From Pseudomonas synxantha BG33R (GTDB lineage: Bacteria > Pseudomonadota > Gammaproteobacteria > Pseudomonadales > Pseudomonadaceae): a stretch of 64,000 bases of DNA. This document shows positions 43,803-52,345 of the stretch, in pieces; the stretch's first letter is position 1, and each line of letters starts with the position of its first letter. The position numbers and the translations under genes are program-made. The notes beneath the pieces are model-generated. The model searched no databases and was not told the DNA's origin. It saw only the letters and a program-made list of their open reading frames with translations. Location of the stretch: NCBI RefSeq assembly GCF_000263715.2, contig NZ_CM001514.1:3909674-3973673 (forward strand). The letters run 5' to 3'.

Positions 43803-46393
43803 CAGGCAAATCCTTCATCAGATGAGTCATAACTGCGGCGGCGCCTGTCGTGGCTGTAGCGCTCCATGAACTTCACAAAGTCCGCGTAACCGGCCTGCGA
43901 TCCTTGCACCACCTGGTCACGGATGTTCGCGCCACCGGATACCGTGATCTGTGGCGAGTAATGGTAAGTGGGCTGCCCTGTTGCACCAGGTGCGCCGCCT
44001 TGGCCTGGGCTTGAAAAGCCGCCCATCATGCTCGCTCTGGATACTTCAGCCGGGTTGGGCGGCAGCATGTCGACCTTCGACTGACCCGCCATTCCCAGGG
44101 CTGCTCGGCGCACCAGGTCGGATTGCGCCGTGATGCCAATTGCCGCGCCTTCGCTGATGTTTGCGCCGTACCCCATGAAAACCCGGCTCGGTGACTGGAT
44201 GCCCAAGGTCTCCGTAAACCAGCCCTTAACAGAGGAGCCAATGCCCACCACGCTGTCTTTCAGCGAGCTGGCCATGTTGCTGATGCCGCTAATCAGCCCC
44301 GTCACCAGCATCCCGCCGAACTCACTGAATTTACCGGGCAGCTCCACTCCGAAATAGCTCATTACTCCAGCGAAGGCGCGGTAGAACAGCCCTAGCGGTG
44401 AAAAGTTAAGAATCAATCCGGTGATACCAGACAGCCCGCCATTGAAGCCCGCCTTGACCTCTGTCCATAAGCCGCTGAAGAAGCCCTTGATGGGTTCCCA
44501 GTAGCGGTAGATCAGATACGCGCCCAAGGCAATACCTGTGATCAACAAACCGATGGGGTTCATCAGTAAGGCTCTGCCCAGCCAGAGGACTGCCTGTCCG
44601 GCAAGCTTGAGCCCGAACAGCAAAGTGCCGCCGAGGATTTTGCCCAGGAACAACCCACCTCGGGCCGCCATCAGCAACGGCGCGCCCAATGCCATAGTGA
44701 CCCCGCGCAAGAACAACCCGCTGTACTTGGCCACAGTGAGCAAACCCGCGCCAACACGGGACAGGCCGCTGACCAGAGGGGCAAACTTGCCCACCTGCCA
44801 CATACCACGCAACAACGTCCATTTGGCCGATACGGTAGTGATGGTGGTGGACATTGCCACGAACGGCGACATAACCAGATTAGCGCCGTAGGCCAGGCCG
44901 ATGAAGGCAAGCTTGCCCGCGAGCAGGCCGCCGACGAGACCGACAACGCCTTTGATGATGGTGGGGTTTTCACTGGCCCATGTTGAGAACGAAGCCATCA
45001 CAGGTACAAGTGCCTGGGTCACGTCCACCAGTGCAGGTATAAGGGCGCTTCCCAGCGAGATGCCAATGTCTGATAGGTTCACTCCCAGGCGCTTCAGCTC
45101 CTCTTTGGGGCTACCCATACGCTTTTTCCAGTCCTGTTCAAGCACGCCCTGGTCAGCAGACCCCATTCCTCCTTTTTGGATGTCTGCTTGTTCCGACCGG
45201 TTCGCGAGCGCTGGTCGGAGATATGACAATACCTGCATATCCCGGAACAGTTCTCCGAGCTTATAAGCTTCGTTGATGCGATTTAGTGCTGTCTCTCGCT
45301 CTGATTGATCTTTGAGCGACATCGCCTTTTGAAATTCGGATGCTGCTTTTGGGCTTTTAGTGCCCATGTATTTTGTGATGATGTCCAGCATGGCTTGCGT
45401 GGGAGTAAGCCCTGAGCTGATCAAGTTAGTCATTGATGTTTTAAGATCAATGCCCGCGTCGCTGAATGACTTCAAAGTGTCAGGAGCGGTCAATTTAGAA
45501 AGGAAGTTCTTGTAGTTGTTGGCAGCCTCATCGTTACTTCCGGCGCCTTTACGTGCGATTTGCAACGATGCGCCAATTTCTGCGACCGCACGCTCGCCTG
45601 TAACACCCAGCGCAGCAAATTGCGGCGTGAGCTGCGGCAGCCATTTAGCCATGTCTGCCAGTTCGAATTGGCCTCGCTTGCCTGCATAGGCAAGGATATT
45701 CATTGCACGCTCTAACCCAGCGGCGCCGATACCCAGGTTATCGTTCAGTGCGATAGCGACAGCCCCAAGATCGTCCATGCTGGCTCGGGTTGCGGTAGCG
45801 GTTTTGGCCATTACTGGCGCGTACGCAGCAAGCTCTTTTGCGCTTGAGATACCTCCTGCAATCAGGACGCCCGTACCCTTGGCAACTTCGGTTTGAGTTT
45901 GGTTCCACCTCAGAGCGGCGCCGCGCATCACATTACTTAGGCGTTGTTCCTCAGCCTCGTCAAAGCCACCGGTAATAGATATGTCGCGGGTTTGGTCCTG
46001 GAATTCGATGGCCGTGCGCACCGACTGCACCACTGGCGCGCCCAGGGCCACGCCAGTACCGATAGTTTCCACCGCTTGCCCACGCAGATCACCACGCTTG
46101 TTTTTCAGCGTTTCACCACGGGCAATGCTGGTATTGAGGCGTTCTTGCTTGGTCTTGAGCTGTTCAATGGTACGACCGACCTGGTCGTACTGACGGCGCA
46201 GGCGTTCAACGCCGGTACCGCCTCGGGCAATAGAAGCCGCCAGCTCCGCCCCCATCAGCTTCTGCTTGGTAGTCAAGCCATCGGTAGCGCGGCCCAACTG
46301 CTGCACGGTCGACTTCGCCGAGCCAAACGCGGCATGCAGGCTACCGGATACCACGGCACCGATCTTTAATCCGACCAGGACTTCATTAGCCAT
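43802..46393 (-). CDS. Tail tape-measure protein
   Basis: 863 residues, TP901-type tape measure. N-terminal coiled coil (QYDQVGRTIEQLKTKQERLN), the conserved TP901 core (about 130-430, with SRASMDDLGAVAIA-like residues in TRASMDDLGAVAIALNDN), several hydrophobic segments about 480-650 and a Gly/Pro C-terminus. It sets tail length and passes into the host membrane during ejection. Confidence 0.92.
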   Translation of the reverse strand: MANEVLVGLKIGAVVSGSLHAAFGSAKSTVQQLGRATDGLTTKQKLMGAELAASIARGGTGVERLRRQYDQVGRTIEQLKTKQERLNTSIARGETLKNKRGDLRGQAVETIGTGVALGAPVVQSVRTAIEFQDQTRDISITGGFDEAEEQRLSNVMRGAALRWNQTQTEVAKGTGVLIAGGISSAKELAAYAPVMAKTATATRASMDDLGAVAIALNDNLGIGAAGLERAMNILAYAGKRGQFELADMAKWLPQLTPQFAALGVTGERAVAEIGASLQIARKGAGSNDEAANNYKNFLSKLTAPDTLKSFSDAGIDLKTSMTNLISSGLTPTQAMLDIITKYMGTKSPKAASEFQKAMSLKDQSERETALNRINEAYKLGELFRDMQVLSYLRPALANRSEQADIQKGGMGSADQGVLEQDWKKRMGSPKEELKRLGVNLSDIGISLGSALIPALVDVTQALVPVMASFSTWASENPTIIKGVVGLVGGLLAGKLAFIGLAYGANLVMSPFVAMSTTITTVSAKWTLLRGMWQVGKFAPLVSGLSRVGAGLLTVAKYSGLFLRGVTMALGAPLLMAARGGLFLGKILGGTLLFGLKLAGQAVLWLGRALLMNPIGLLITGIALGAYLIYRYWEPIKGFFSGLWTEVKAGFNGGLSGITGLILNFSPLGLFYRAFAGVMSYFGVELPGKFSEFGGMLVTGLISGISNMASSLKDSVVGIGSSVKGWFTETLGIQSPSRVFMGYGANISEGAAIGITAQSDLVRRAALGMAGQSKVDMLPPNPAEVSRASMMGGFSSPGQGGAPGATGQPTYHYSPQITVSGGANIRDQVVQGSQAGYADFVKFMERYSHDRRRRSYDSSDEGFA

Positions 46394-46412
46394 AATTTGC
46401 TACGCTGCAAGC

Positions 46413-46673
46413 ATGTTTGAAAAAGCCGCTCTGCTCACCGCCAAAACCCTATATGCACTGGCCATCGGCGTCGGTGTGATCTGGCTTGCCTGGCTTTGCC
46501 TGGCAAACCTGCCATTGTGGGCTGCGGTGCTGATGTTCTGCCTGGGCCTGCCGTTGCTGGCGCTGGTAGCCGCCCCTATCGCAGCGGGCGGCGCATTGCT
46601 AGCGGGAGTGGTAGTTGGCTTGGTGACTTTGATCAGCGGTTCATCTGCTCGGAAAATTCGATCCGGCGGTTAA
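46413..46673 (+). CDS. Small hydrophobic protein on the opposite strand
   Basis: 86 residues, with two to three membrane helices (LYALAIGVGVIWLAWLCLA; VLMFCLGLPLLALVAAPIAA; LLAGVVVGLVTLI) and a basic end (SARKIRSGG). ATG 46413 lies 20 bases outside the tape-measure start; its last 41 bases overlap the chaperone extension. The ribosome site is weak. The clean membrane pattern argues it is real. Role unknown; membrane cargo such as superinfection exclusion is possible. Confidence 0.55.
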   Translation: MFEKAALLTAKTLYALAIGVGVIWLAWLCLANLPLWAAVLMFCLGLPLLALVAAPIAAGGALLAGVVVGLVTLISGSSARKIRSGG

Positions 46674-46845
46674 TCTCTCGCTGACATACATCGACCCAAA
46701 ACCAGTACCGCTCCATCTCCAGCTCGTCGATTTCAGACGGCTGCATCCTCAGTACCAGTAGCAGCGCTTCGTCCCAGGAATGCAGCAAGGTCTCGTCCGT
46801 GGGACATTTCCCGCAACACCTCAGTGGCTGACTTAGAGTCAGCAA
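46633..46845 (-). CDS. Frameshift extension of the tail assembly chaperone
   Basis: Open frame overlapping the end of the chaperone gene, in the -2/+1 frame relative to it, with no ribosome site. The useful part (ETLLHSWDEALLLVLRMQPS to SEQMNR) would be made only as a fusion after a programmed shift between 46,845 and 46,733. Mu itself is known to use a -2 shift at this place (gp41/gp42). The exact slip site is not obvious. Confidence 0.7.
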   Translation of the reverse strand: MLTLSQPLRCCGKCPTDETLLHSWDEALLLVLRMQPSEIDELEMERYWFWVDVCQREINRRIEFSEQMNR

Positions 46846-47047
46846 TATCGAATTCCAGCAGATCTTCCAGGGTGATGCCGAGCATCTTGGCGCATAGCAT
46901 GTCTTCCATGGCGCCTTCGTCCTTGGCTACTGCCTGGGCTGCGCTGATGTCTTTGCGCTTGAGACGTTTGATAGGCAGGGATTTGAGCTGGTCACCTGTG
47001 CCTGATTTGAAGGGGAACTTGAGGGTGAGACTGACTTGGTCGGCCAC
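46733..47047 (-). CDS. Tail assembly chaperone (Mu gp41-like)
   Basis: 104 residues. VSLTLKFPFKSGTGDQLKSL, KRLKRKDISAAQAVAKDEG and KMLGITLEDLLEFDIADSKS match the Mu gp41 chaperone family. GTG 47047 has GGAG 8 bases before. It coats the tape measure during tail assembly; the shifted product adds the extension ending at 46,633. Late element B lies 74 bases upstream. Confidence 0.85.
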   Translation of the reverse strand: MADQVSLTLKFPFKSGTGDQLKSLPIKRLKRKDISAAQAVAKDEGAMEDMLCAKMLGITLEDLLEFDIADSKSATEVLREMSHGRDLAAFLGRSAATGTEDAAV

Positions 47048-47121
47048 GTTTGATACTCCAGGTTGATCGAGTGATCGGTTGCTCTATGAGAGCCTTGAGT
47101 ATCGCGTCTGGTCGGAGCGCT

Positions 47122-47144
47122 GGCTTTTAATCGAGTTTAAAGAG
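47122..47144 (-). promoter_or_regulatory. Late element, copy B
   Basis: CTTTTAATCGAGTTTAAAG core with GG and AG flanks, identical to copy C. It is 74 bases before the chaperone gene (minus strand) and 32 before the cargo gene at 47177 (plus strand). Confidence 0.65.
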
Positions 47145-47176
47145 AAAATTTTTGATGAGCAGACTGGGAGGTCAAA

Positions 47177-47368
47177 ATGGAAGAAGAAATCACGCTTGAG
47201 CATAACGGCATTGAATGCACGGCAACCTTCATAGTGGAGGGAGACACGTTGACCGTTTTTCTCCCCAATGGGGATCAACGAACCACAGAGCTACGAGGGC
47301 TGGACCCGATAGCGGCAGCGCGGCCGCATATACGGTCTTACATCAATAGTCTTTCTAAAAAGAAGTAG
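47177..47368 (+). CDS. Small acidic-basic cargo protein, unknown
   Basis: 63 residues, ATG 47177 with GGGAGG 5-8 bases upstream. Soluble, beta-rich start (ITLEHNGIECTATFIVEGDT) and a basic tail (SYINSLSKKK). No family recognised. With the gene 12 bases downstream it forms a plus-strand pair placed between tail tube and chaperone genes, against late transcription, and is more AT-rich than the tail genes. Confidence 0.7.
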   Translation: MEEEITLEHNGIECTATFIVEGDTLTVFLPNGDQRTTELRGLDPIAAARPHIRSYINSLSKKK

Positions 47369-47380
47369 CCGAGGCCGAAT

Positions 47381-47860
47381 ATGTCAGAGTCGAATATAGA
47401 GCGGTTTGACGAAATAACCGGGAAGATTTTTGCTCATCTTTATCAGCACTTTCCAGTTCCAACCCGCCTTGAACCTGAGATTGCAGGCGTCACGATGCAG
47501 AAAAGGGTATTCGATCCGGTAACTGAGGAAGGGTACGGTGGTGCCCAAGACTTGACTGAGATTGAACGTGAAACCGTGGATTTCTTCGTCCACTCAGCAA
47601 AGTGGTTAGCCAAGGCTGGCTATATAGACATACTCATATCGAGCTCAACTGGGTTCATCGACGTGACCCTCACCGCAAAAGGTCTGGAGGTTCTCAAGGC
47701 TACGCCTAAAAGCCTTGAGAACTCCGAAACGCTAGGACAGCAGCTCATTGCAGCGACTAAAGGCGGCTTTGCTGATCAGATCAGAGACCTAACAACCAGT
47801 GTACTGAAACGAGGTGTCGCGCTGGCTGTCACAACGGCAAGTGAGCTAGCGGGAAGTTAA
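47381..47860 (+). CDS. Cargo protein with winged-helix-like end, unknown
   Basis: 159 residues. The segment FFVHSAKWLAKAGYIDILIS then FIDVTLTAKGLEVLKATP resembles a winged helix (helix, then beta hairpin ending TxKGLEVL). The C-terminus is Ala/Thr-rich and helical. Twelve bases after its partner gene, it ends one base before the convergent tail-tube stop. Likely lysogen-expressed cargo; a regulator, toxin partner or defence component cannot be told apart here. Confidence 0.7.
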   Translation: MSESNIERFDEITGKIFAHLYQHFPVPTRLEPEIAGVTMQKRVFDPVTEEGYGGAQDLTEIERETVDFFVHSAKWLAKAGYIDILISSSTGFIDVTLTAKGLEVLKATPKSLENSETLGQQLIAATKGGFADQIRDLTTSVLKRGVALAVTTASELAGS

Positions 47861-47861
47861 C

Positions 47862-48386
47862 TCAAGCTTGTCCTATATTTTTACGGTATTTGGACAACTG
47901 ATCTACACCGCCAACCTTGAAGATATTGGACAGATAGTCGAGCAGCATGATCTCTTCGCCATCAAGTATCTGCCGTACGTACGTGGCCGAAAATGGCGAT
48001 TCGAACTTGCTTGGATCACGCGGTTTGTAGTTGCCCAGGGCGTATTCCTTGAAGGTCACCGTCATCATGGTGACCAGCGGGATCTCGTCGACCAGGCCCG
48101 AGCTGTTGACCACCTGAACGCTTGAACGGCATTGCAACTGCACGCTCTTCATCGGAGTAGCTAGCTTCTTAGCTGCGTCATAATAGAGGCTGTTCCAAAC
48201 GATCTTGCCTTCCAGCTTGTCGATGCCATCTGGCAGTTCGATAAGACCTACCAAGCCCAGCCCTTGGAAATCCGACATCACTGTTTTCACAGAGCCAAGA
48301 TCAATCTCCTCGCAGCGACCAAAGAAACTATTTCCATCCAGGTAGACCGACGCGTTGGCGATCCGATGTGCGCTAAAACCGGCCAT
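47862..48386 (-). CDS. Major tail tube protein (P2 FII type)
   Basis: 174 residues. EEIDLGSVKTVMSDFQGLGL, GKIVWNSLYYDAAKKLATP and VTFKEYALGNYKPRDPSKFE fit the P2 FII / phage contractile tail tube family. It forms the inner tube through which DNA passes. The sheath gene ends immediately upstream. Confidence 0.9.
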   Translation of the reverse strand: MAGFSAHRIANASVYLDGNSFFGRCEEIDLGSVKTVMSDFQGLGLVGLIELPDGIDKLEGKIVWNSLYYDAAKKLATPMKSVQLQCRSSVQVVNSSGLVDEIPLVTMMTVTFKEYALGNYKPRDPSKFESPFSATYVRQILDGEEIMLLDYLSNIFKVGGVDQLSKYRKNIGQA

Positions 48387-49811
48387 TTATGCGGCTCCCA
48401 GGTTGACCAGGTATTCCCCGGTGATTTCGGTTTCAAAGGTGCCGCGTTCAAATGGAAGAGGCACCGTCAGTTTGTAGCTGAACAGCAAATGTCCGGCCTC
48501 GATCTCGGTCTGCGGGTTGCGTGCAGGGTCATACCAGCACTCACCACCGAGCAGCGCCTCGTCGCCAATCAGCTTACGCATGAATTGGTTCACGCTTTCC
48601 GTGATGCTGTCGATCAGCGAGTTGGTGATTGGCATGTCAACGAATTGCAGCGAGCTGTAACGAATCGATTCGTCGACCACGTCTTTGGTCCGGCGCACGT
48701 TCTCGAAGTTGCGCATGTGGGTCACGGTCGGCCAGGCGGCGGTGCGGTTGCCCCACAGACGCAAGCCCGTGCCGAACGAATTGAACACGGTGGTGATACC
48801 GTTTTCGTTGAGCAGATTGACCTCGCTGTTGGGATCATCGACCCGCGCCGTCAATGGCCGCTCCAGGCCGATGACGCCCACTAGTTCCTGGTTGGAGCTG
48901 GACCACCAGTAGCCACTGTCGTTATCGACCTTGGCCCGCAGGCCCGCCGCGCGGACCGACAGCGGCTGCAGGCGCTCGCCGTTGGTGCGTGCGTCGTAGA
49001 TCTTCACATGTGGGTAGCACAGACGTACCCGGTCACTGCTGGTGTTGAAGTTGATGGTGCCGAGTGGGCCCCGGCCAGCAATTACCTGTTGCACTGTGGC
49101 GCCGATGGGGGCGTCGATGTAAGCAACGCCGCTCAACTGGGTCGCCGACGCAATCAGTTCGACACTCACGCTGTTCAAGGTGCTAAAGCCTGGCGCAATG
49201 AAAACCTTGGGGAAGAACCCGAACAGGTTGTAGCTGTCTGGAAACGCCTTCAAGCCTGTACGGCGACCGGCCACGGTGACGGCGCCGATAATATCGGCTG
49301 GGGTGACTTTACTCGGATCTGTGTGGGTGTAGTCCGCCTTCACCTTGGCAGCGGCAGGAATACCGCCCGAAGGTTTACGCGTGACACGACCGGTCAGCAG
49401 GTTCACTGAATAGTCGGTGTCCGCTACATAAGTGTTGGTACCGTCCTCAGACTTCAACGCAAGGACTTGCAAGGCACCGTGCTGCAGTTGCAGCAGGTCG
49501 TTGTCACCGAACTGGCGAGCCTGCCCGACGATATTACTGCGGTGGACTGCCGGGTCCAGCACATTGACCACCAACACGGTCCCGGCGCCGAAGGCATGAA
49601 TGCCCGCCAGTGCCTCAGCGATGCTGAAACCTTCCAGATCTGGGCCGAACTTGGCGTCGTCCACTTCGGTTTGCGACAGTGTCAGCTCGTTGACCGGTCC
49701 AATAGGCGCGGTGCCGACCAACGCAATGACCGCTGACTTGACCACACGGATAGCCCGAGGGCCGCGTTCGACTTCGATGGTCTCGATGCCATGCAAATAG
49801 TTAGCTGCCAT
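48387..49811 (-). CDS. Tail sheath protein
   Basis: 474 residues, contractile sheath family (P2 FI / Mu gpL relatives). GIETIEVERGPRAIRVVKSA, LWGNRTAAWPTVTHMRNFEN and the C-terminal VPLPFERGTFETEITGEYLV are typical. Overlaps the small gp38-like gene by 11 bases. Confidence 0.92.
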   Translation of the reverse strand: MAANYLHGIETIEVERGPRAIRVVKSAVIALVGTAPIGPVNELTLSQTEVDDAKFGPDLEGFSIAEALAGIHAFGAGTVLVVNVLDPAVHRSNIVGQARQFGDNDLLQLQHGALQVLALKSEDGTNTYVADTDYSVNLLTGRVTRKPSGGIPAAAKVKADYTHTDPSKVTPADIIGAVTVAGRRTGLKAFPDSYNLFGFFPKVFIAPGFSTLNSVSVELIASATQLSGVAYIDAPIGATVQQVIAGRGPLGTINFNTSSDRVRLCYPHVKIYDARTNGERLQPLSVRAAGLRAKVDNDSGYWWSSSNQELVGVIGLERPLTARVDDPNSEVNLLNENGITTVFNSFGTGLRLWGNRTAAWPTVTHMRNFENVRRTKDVVDESIRYSSLQFVDMPITNSLIDSITESVNQFMRKLIGDEALLGGECWYDPARNPQTEIEAGHLLFSYKLTVPLPFERGTFETEITGEYLVNLGAA

Positions 49812-50055
49812 TTTGTTTGGCTCCTTTCTTCTCGACGACGGCTACAGGCTCAGCCGGTGGAGTGGGAACTACGGACGTCTCGGGCAAAAGCACCAGGTGC
49901 TTCAATGCCAGCAGCACCACGGTGTATTCGTGATCAGCCGGAAGCTCGACGTCACCTCCAGGCAGAAGTTGCACATCGAGCAGCTCGCGCTCTTCACCCA
50001 CACGTAGCGAGGCGCAACTCTGCGGGCCGGTGTAGAGGTATCGGGTCAGTTTCAT
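49801..50055 (-). CDS. Mu gp38-like small protein (DUF2635)
   Basis: 84 residues. YLYTGPQSCASLRVGEEREL then VVLLALKHLVLLPE fits the DUF2635/gp38 family found between gp37 and the sheath in Mu-like phages; function not established. Overlaps both neighbours by a few bases. Confidence 0.82.
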   Translation of the reverse strand: MKLTRYLYTGPQSCASLRVGEERELLDVQLLPGGDVELPADHEYTVVLLALKHLVLLPETSVVPTPPAEPVAVVEKKGAKQNGS

Positions 50056-50540
50056 GGGTGTTCCTCAAAGCGGGTGTCTTTCAATAGCGGGCCGTCTTCG
50101 GGACCCATGGTTTGTAGCTGTGTGGCGCGAGTAGCGATGGTCACCCCGTACTGCCAAAGCCCCTGCACCTGGCCGATGTAATGTTCGGCGGATGGCCTGC
50201 ATGCCATATCGCAATGCGGTGGTTTCCAGCCGGTCAAGCATTCACGAATCCGATCCAGAAAACTGATCGCACCGCCGGAACCGTGAAGCTGGCGAAACAC
50301 CAGGGTCAGTTGAAAGCTCATGCTGCGGGCTTGGAATACCGCGTCAGTGGCTTCTGATGCACCAAACGTCGACTTGCCGTAAGCCACCAGAATGGCGCCC
50401 ACCGTATGGTTGAGTCGGTATAGCGCGGGGTTTTCAGGAAACAGCTCAACGGACAGCTCCCGGCCAAAGTCCTTTTTTAACCGAGCGATAAAGGCATCCA
50501 GCAACTGCTCGGTTTGGGTCTTTGCCTTGGGCTGGCTCAT
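50052..50540 (-). CDS. Mu gp37-like protein (DUF1834)
   Basis: 162 residues from ATG 50540, which overlaps the gp36 stop (TGATG). TVGAILVAYGKSTFGASEAT and SFQLTLVFRQLHG fit the gp37 family, a likely tail or neck protein joining head and tail. An upstream start five residues earlier would enter the gp36 gene. Confidence 0.87.
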   Translation of the reverse strand: MSQPKAKTQTEQLLDAFIARLKKDFGRELSVELFPENPALYRLNHTVGAILVAYGKSTFGASEATDAVFQARSMSFQLTLVFRQLHGSGGAISFLDRIRECLTGWKPPHCDMACRPSAEHYIGQVQGLWQYGVTIATRATQLQTMGPEDGPLLKDTRFEEHP

Positions 50541-50971
50541 CAGTAGCGCTCCCATTGATCAGCCGTGAACTGCGAGCGGCGGGCACGGACTTTGATTTCA
50601 CCAGGCTCTGGTGCCGCCTGGCCGGTTGGCATGCCCAGGGTGACCACACCATCGCGGATGCTTTCCAGCAGCTTGATGGTGTCCTTGCGGCTGTCCTTGA
50701 CCGGGTCCGGCATCGCCCCTTCCGGACGGCGCTGATAGAGCCAGTGCCGCGCCAAATACACCACCGCATCGCGCAAAACGGTGGGCACCGGGTCCAGCGG
50801 CAGGTTGTAACGCCCGCGCAGATAACCATCCACCAACTCTTCAGCCTGGCGCACGCCGTCACCAATGACGTTTTCGTTCGGCTGCTCTGCAGCCGGGTCA
50901 TCATTGGAAAGCTGGATCAACGTTATTTCGGGGATGGCGTTGCCGATATCGGCGCGGGTGCAGTAGCGCAT
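50540..50971 (-). CDS. Mu gp36-like protein (DUF1320)
   Basis: 143 residues. N-terminal MRYCTRADIGNAIPEITLIQ, then VDGYLRGRYNLPLDPVPTVL and YLARHWLYQRRPEGAMPDPV match the gp36 family, an adaptor or connector-like protein after the major head gene. Three bases separate it from the gpT gene. Confidence 0.9.
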   Translation of the reverse strand: MRYCTRADIGNAIPEITLIQLSNDDPAAEQPNENVIGDGVRQAEELVDGYLRGRYNLPLDPVPTVLRDAVVYLARHWLYQRRPEGAMPDPVKDSRKDTIKLLESIRDGVVTLGMPTGQAAPEPGEIKVRARRSQFTADQWERY

Positions 50972-50974
50972 GGG

Positions 50975-51955
50975 TCAACCTATCTTCAATTCGACCAGGG
51001 CTTCAGGGAGCAAGCACAAGGCCAATGGGTTGCTCTGAGCCTCCAACTTCCAGCCTTTACCCAAGCTACGTGCCTCAGCCTTGCTGTAAAACGGCAGGCC
51101 CAGGGTGTTGACCGTTTCGTTGTAGTTGGCCGGGGCGTTGAACATGCGGAACACGCCCTTGGCGACAGGGAACACCTGGGCCACATCCAGGGGGATAAAG
51201 CGCTGAGCACTGACAGTCACGTCGTACTCGATAAACTCGATGCCCCCGAAGGTGAAGCCCGAACGCACGTCGCCACCCAGACGGTCCTGCGCCTCTTGAT
51301 AGTTGGCAAATGCCGCCTTAACTTTTTCGTGCTCGACGAAAGCGTCCAGCCAACCCGGCCCGCAGAGGCTGCGAAACCCTGTGACCATTACACCGCCGAG
51401 CTTGGATTCGGAATGGCGTTTGGCGTCCAGGCACGCCTTGCGAACGTTGGTGGTAGCACTGCCGAGGTTGACGTTGATTTTCTTTTGCTCCACCCCGAAC
51501 TCGTTATAGAGGTCGGTGATAACAGCACCGTCAGAGTCCAGCAATTTGCCGCGCAAGGCACCAACGCGCTGGAATTCGCGGGTGGCTTCGATGCTGTTTT
51601 TCAACTCCTGCAGGTTGTCGTTGATGATGGTGGCTACCGGTGCCGCTGAGTTTTCCTGTCCAAAGGCCGCAATGCCCTGGAGCTGGTTTGGTAGAAGAGA
51701 TCGGCTGACGGGCAAGTGCAAGGTTTCAAAGGTTTTACGCGAACGCTTACTGCCTTTGACCGGCGCTGGATCATCGTTACGCGAAGTGTTGGGTACCAAA
51801 ACCAGGCGACCCTCGCGCTCGTCAATAACCACGCTGGTGCTGGTGACACCTTTTTCGTCAAACAGCCCCATCGCGCCGACCTTGCCAGGAATAGCGGGTA
51901 GCTTGTTTACGGCTGCCGTCAGGTTGGCAATGCTGAACATGTCTTGCAAATTCAT
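50975..51955 (-). CDS. Major head subunit (Mu gpT-like)
   Basis: 326 residues, HK97-type fold family as in Mu gpT. N-terminal IANLTAAVNKLPAIPGKVGA, TSTSVVIDEREGRLVLVPNT and C-terminal LPFYSKAEARSLGKGWKLEA are typical of the BcepMu/Mu-like group (compare phages with a GpE-like delta domain). It builds the icosahedral shell. Confidence 0.9.
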   Translation of the reverse strand: MNLQDMFSIANLTAAVNKLPAIPGKVGAMGLFDEKGVTSTSVVIDEREGRLVLVPNTSRNDDPAPVKGSKRSRKTFETLHLPVSRSLLPNQLQGIAAFGQENSAAPVATIINDNLQELKNSIEATREFQRVGALRGKLLDSDGAVITDLYNEFGVEQKKINVNLGSATTNVRKACLDAKRHSESKLGGVMVTGFRSLCGPGWLDAFVEHEKVKAAFANYQEAQDRLGGDVRSGFTFGGIEFIEYDVTVSAQRFIPLDVAQVFPVAKGVFRMFNAPANYNETVNTLGLPFYSKAEARSLGKGWKLEAQSNPLALCLLPEALVELKIG

Positions 51956-51968
51956 GGAGTACTCCTAG

Positions 51969-52337
51969 TCAGAGGGCCGCACGGGCAACAATGCCAAGGG
52001 CATCGAGTTCGTCCAGGGCGGTTGCTTTGGGGGCATCGGTGAAACCGGCAGGCCACACCAATTCATTTGGATCAACAACGGCGCCGCGAGCGATCACCAA
52101 GCCAGGGCGGTCGCCGTCGGTGGCATCCACGTCTTCAGCCAGCACAGCGACCGCTTTTTTGGCAGCCGCCGCTCCGGCTGGATCGAGTACCTGGTACTTG
52201 CCCGCCACCTTAGCCAGCACCTGGCCCAGCAAATATTTGGAGCCAGCAAGCAAGGTGCCTTTCTGCTTGGTCCAGCCCTCGCTGACCTCAACCAGCAGCA
52301 CGTCACCCAAATTTTTAGGTTGTGAAAAATTAGCCAT
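51969..52337 (-). CDS. Head decoration protein (lambda gpD-like)
   Basis: 122 residues. NLGDVLLVEVSEGWTKQKGT, KYQVLDPAGAAAAKKAVAVL and IARGAVVDPNELVWP fit head decoration/cement proteins that bind the expanded shell. Lies between the protease/scaffold and major head genes, the standard order. Confidence 0.85.
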   Translation of the reverse strand: MANFSQPKNLGDVLLVEVSEGWTKQKGTLLAGSKYLLGQVLAKVAGKYQVLDPAGAAAAKKAVAVLAEDVDATDGDRPGLVIARGAVVDPNELVWPAGFTDAPKATALDELDALGIVARAAL

Positions 52338-52345
52338 GGAACCTC

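Noticed and set aside
50522..51649. 375-codon plus-strand frame over gp36 and the major head gene
   Set aside because: Antisense of two conserved structural genes, no ribosome site.
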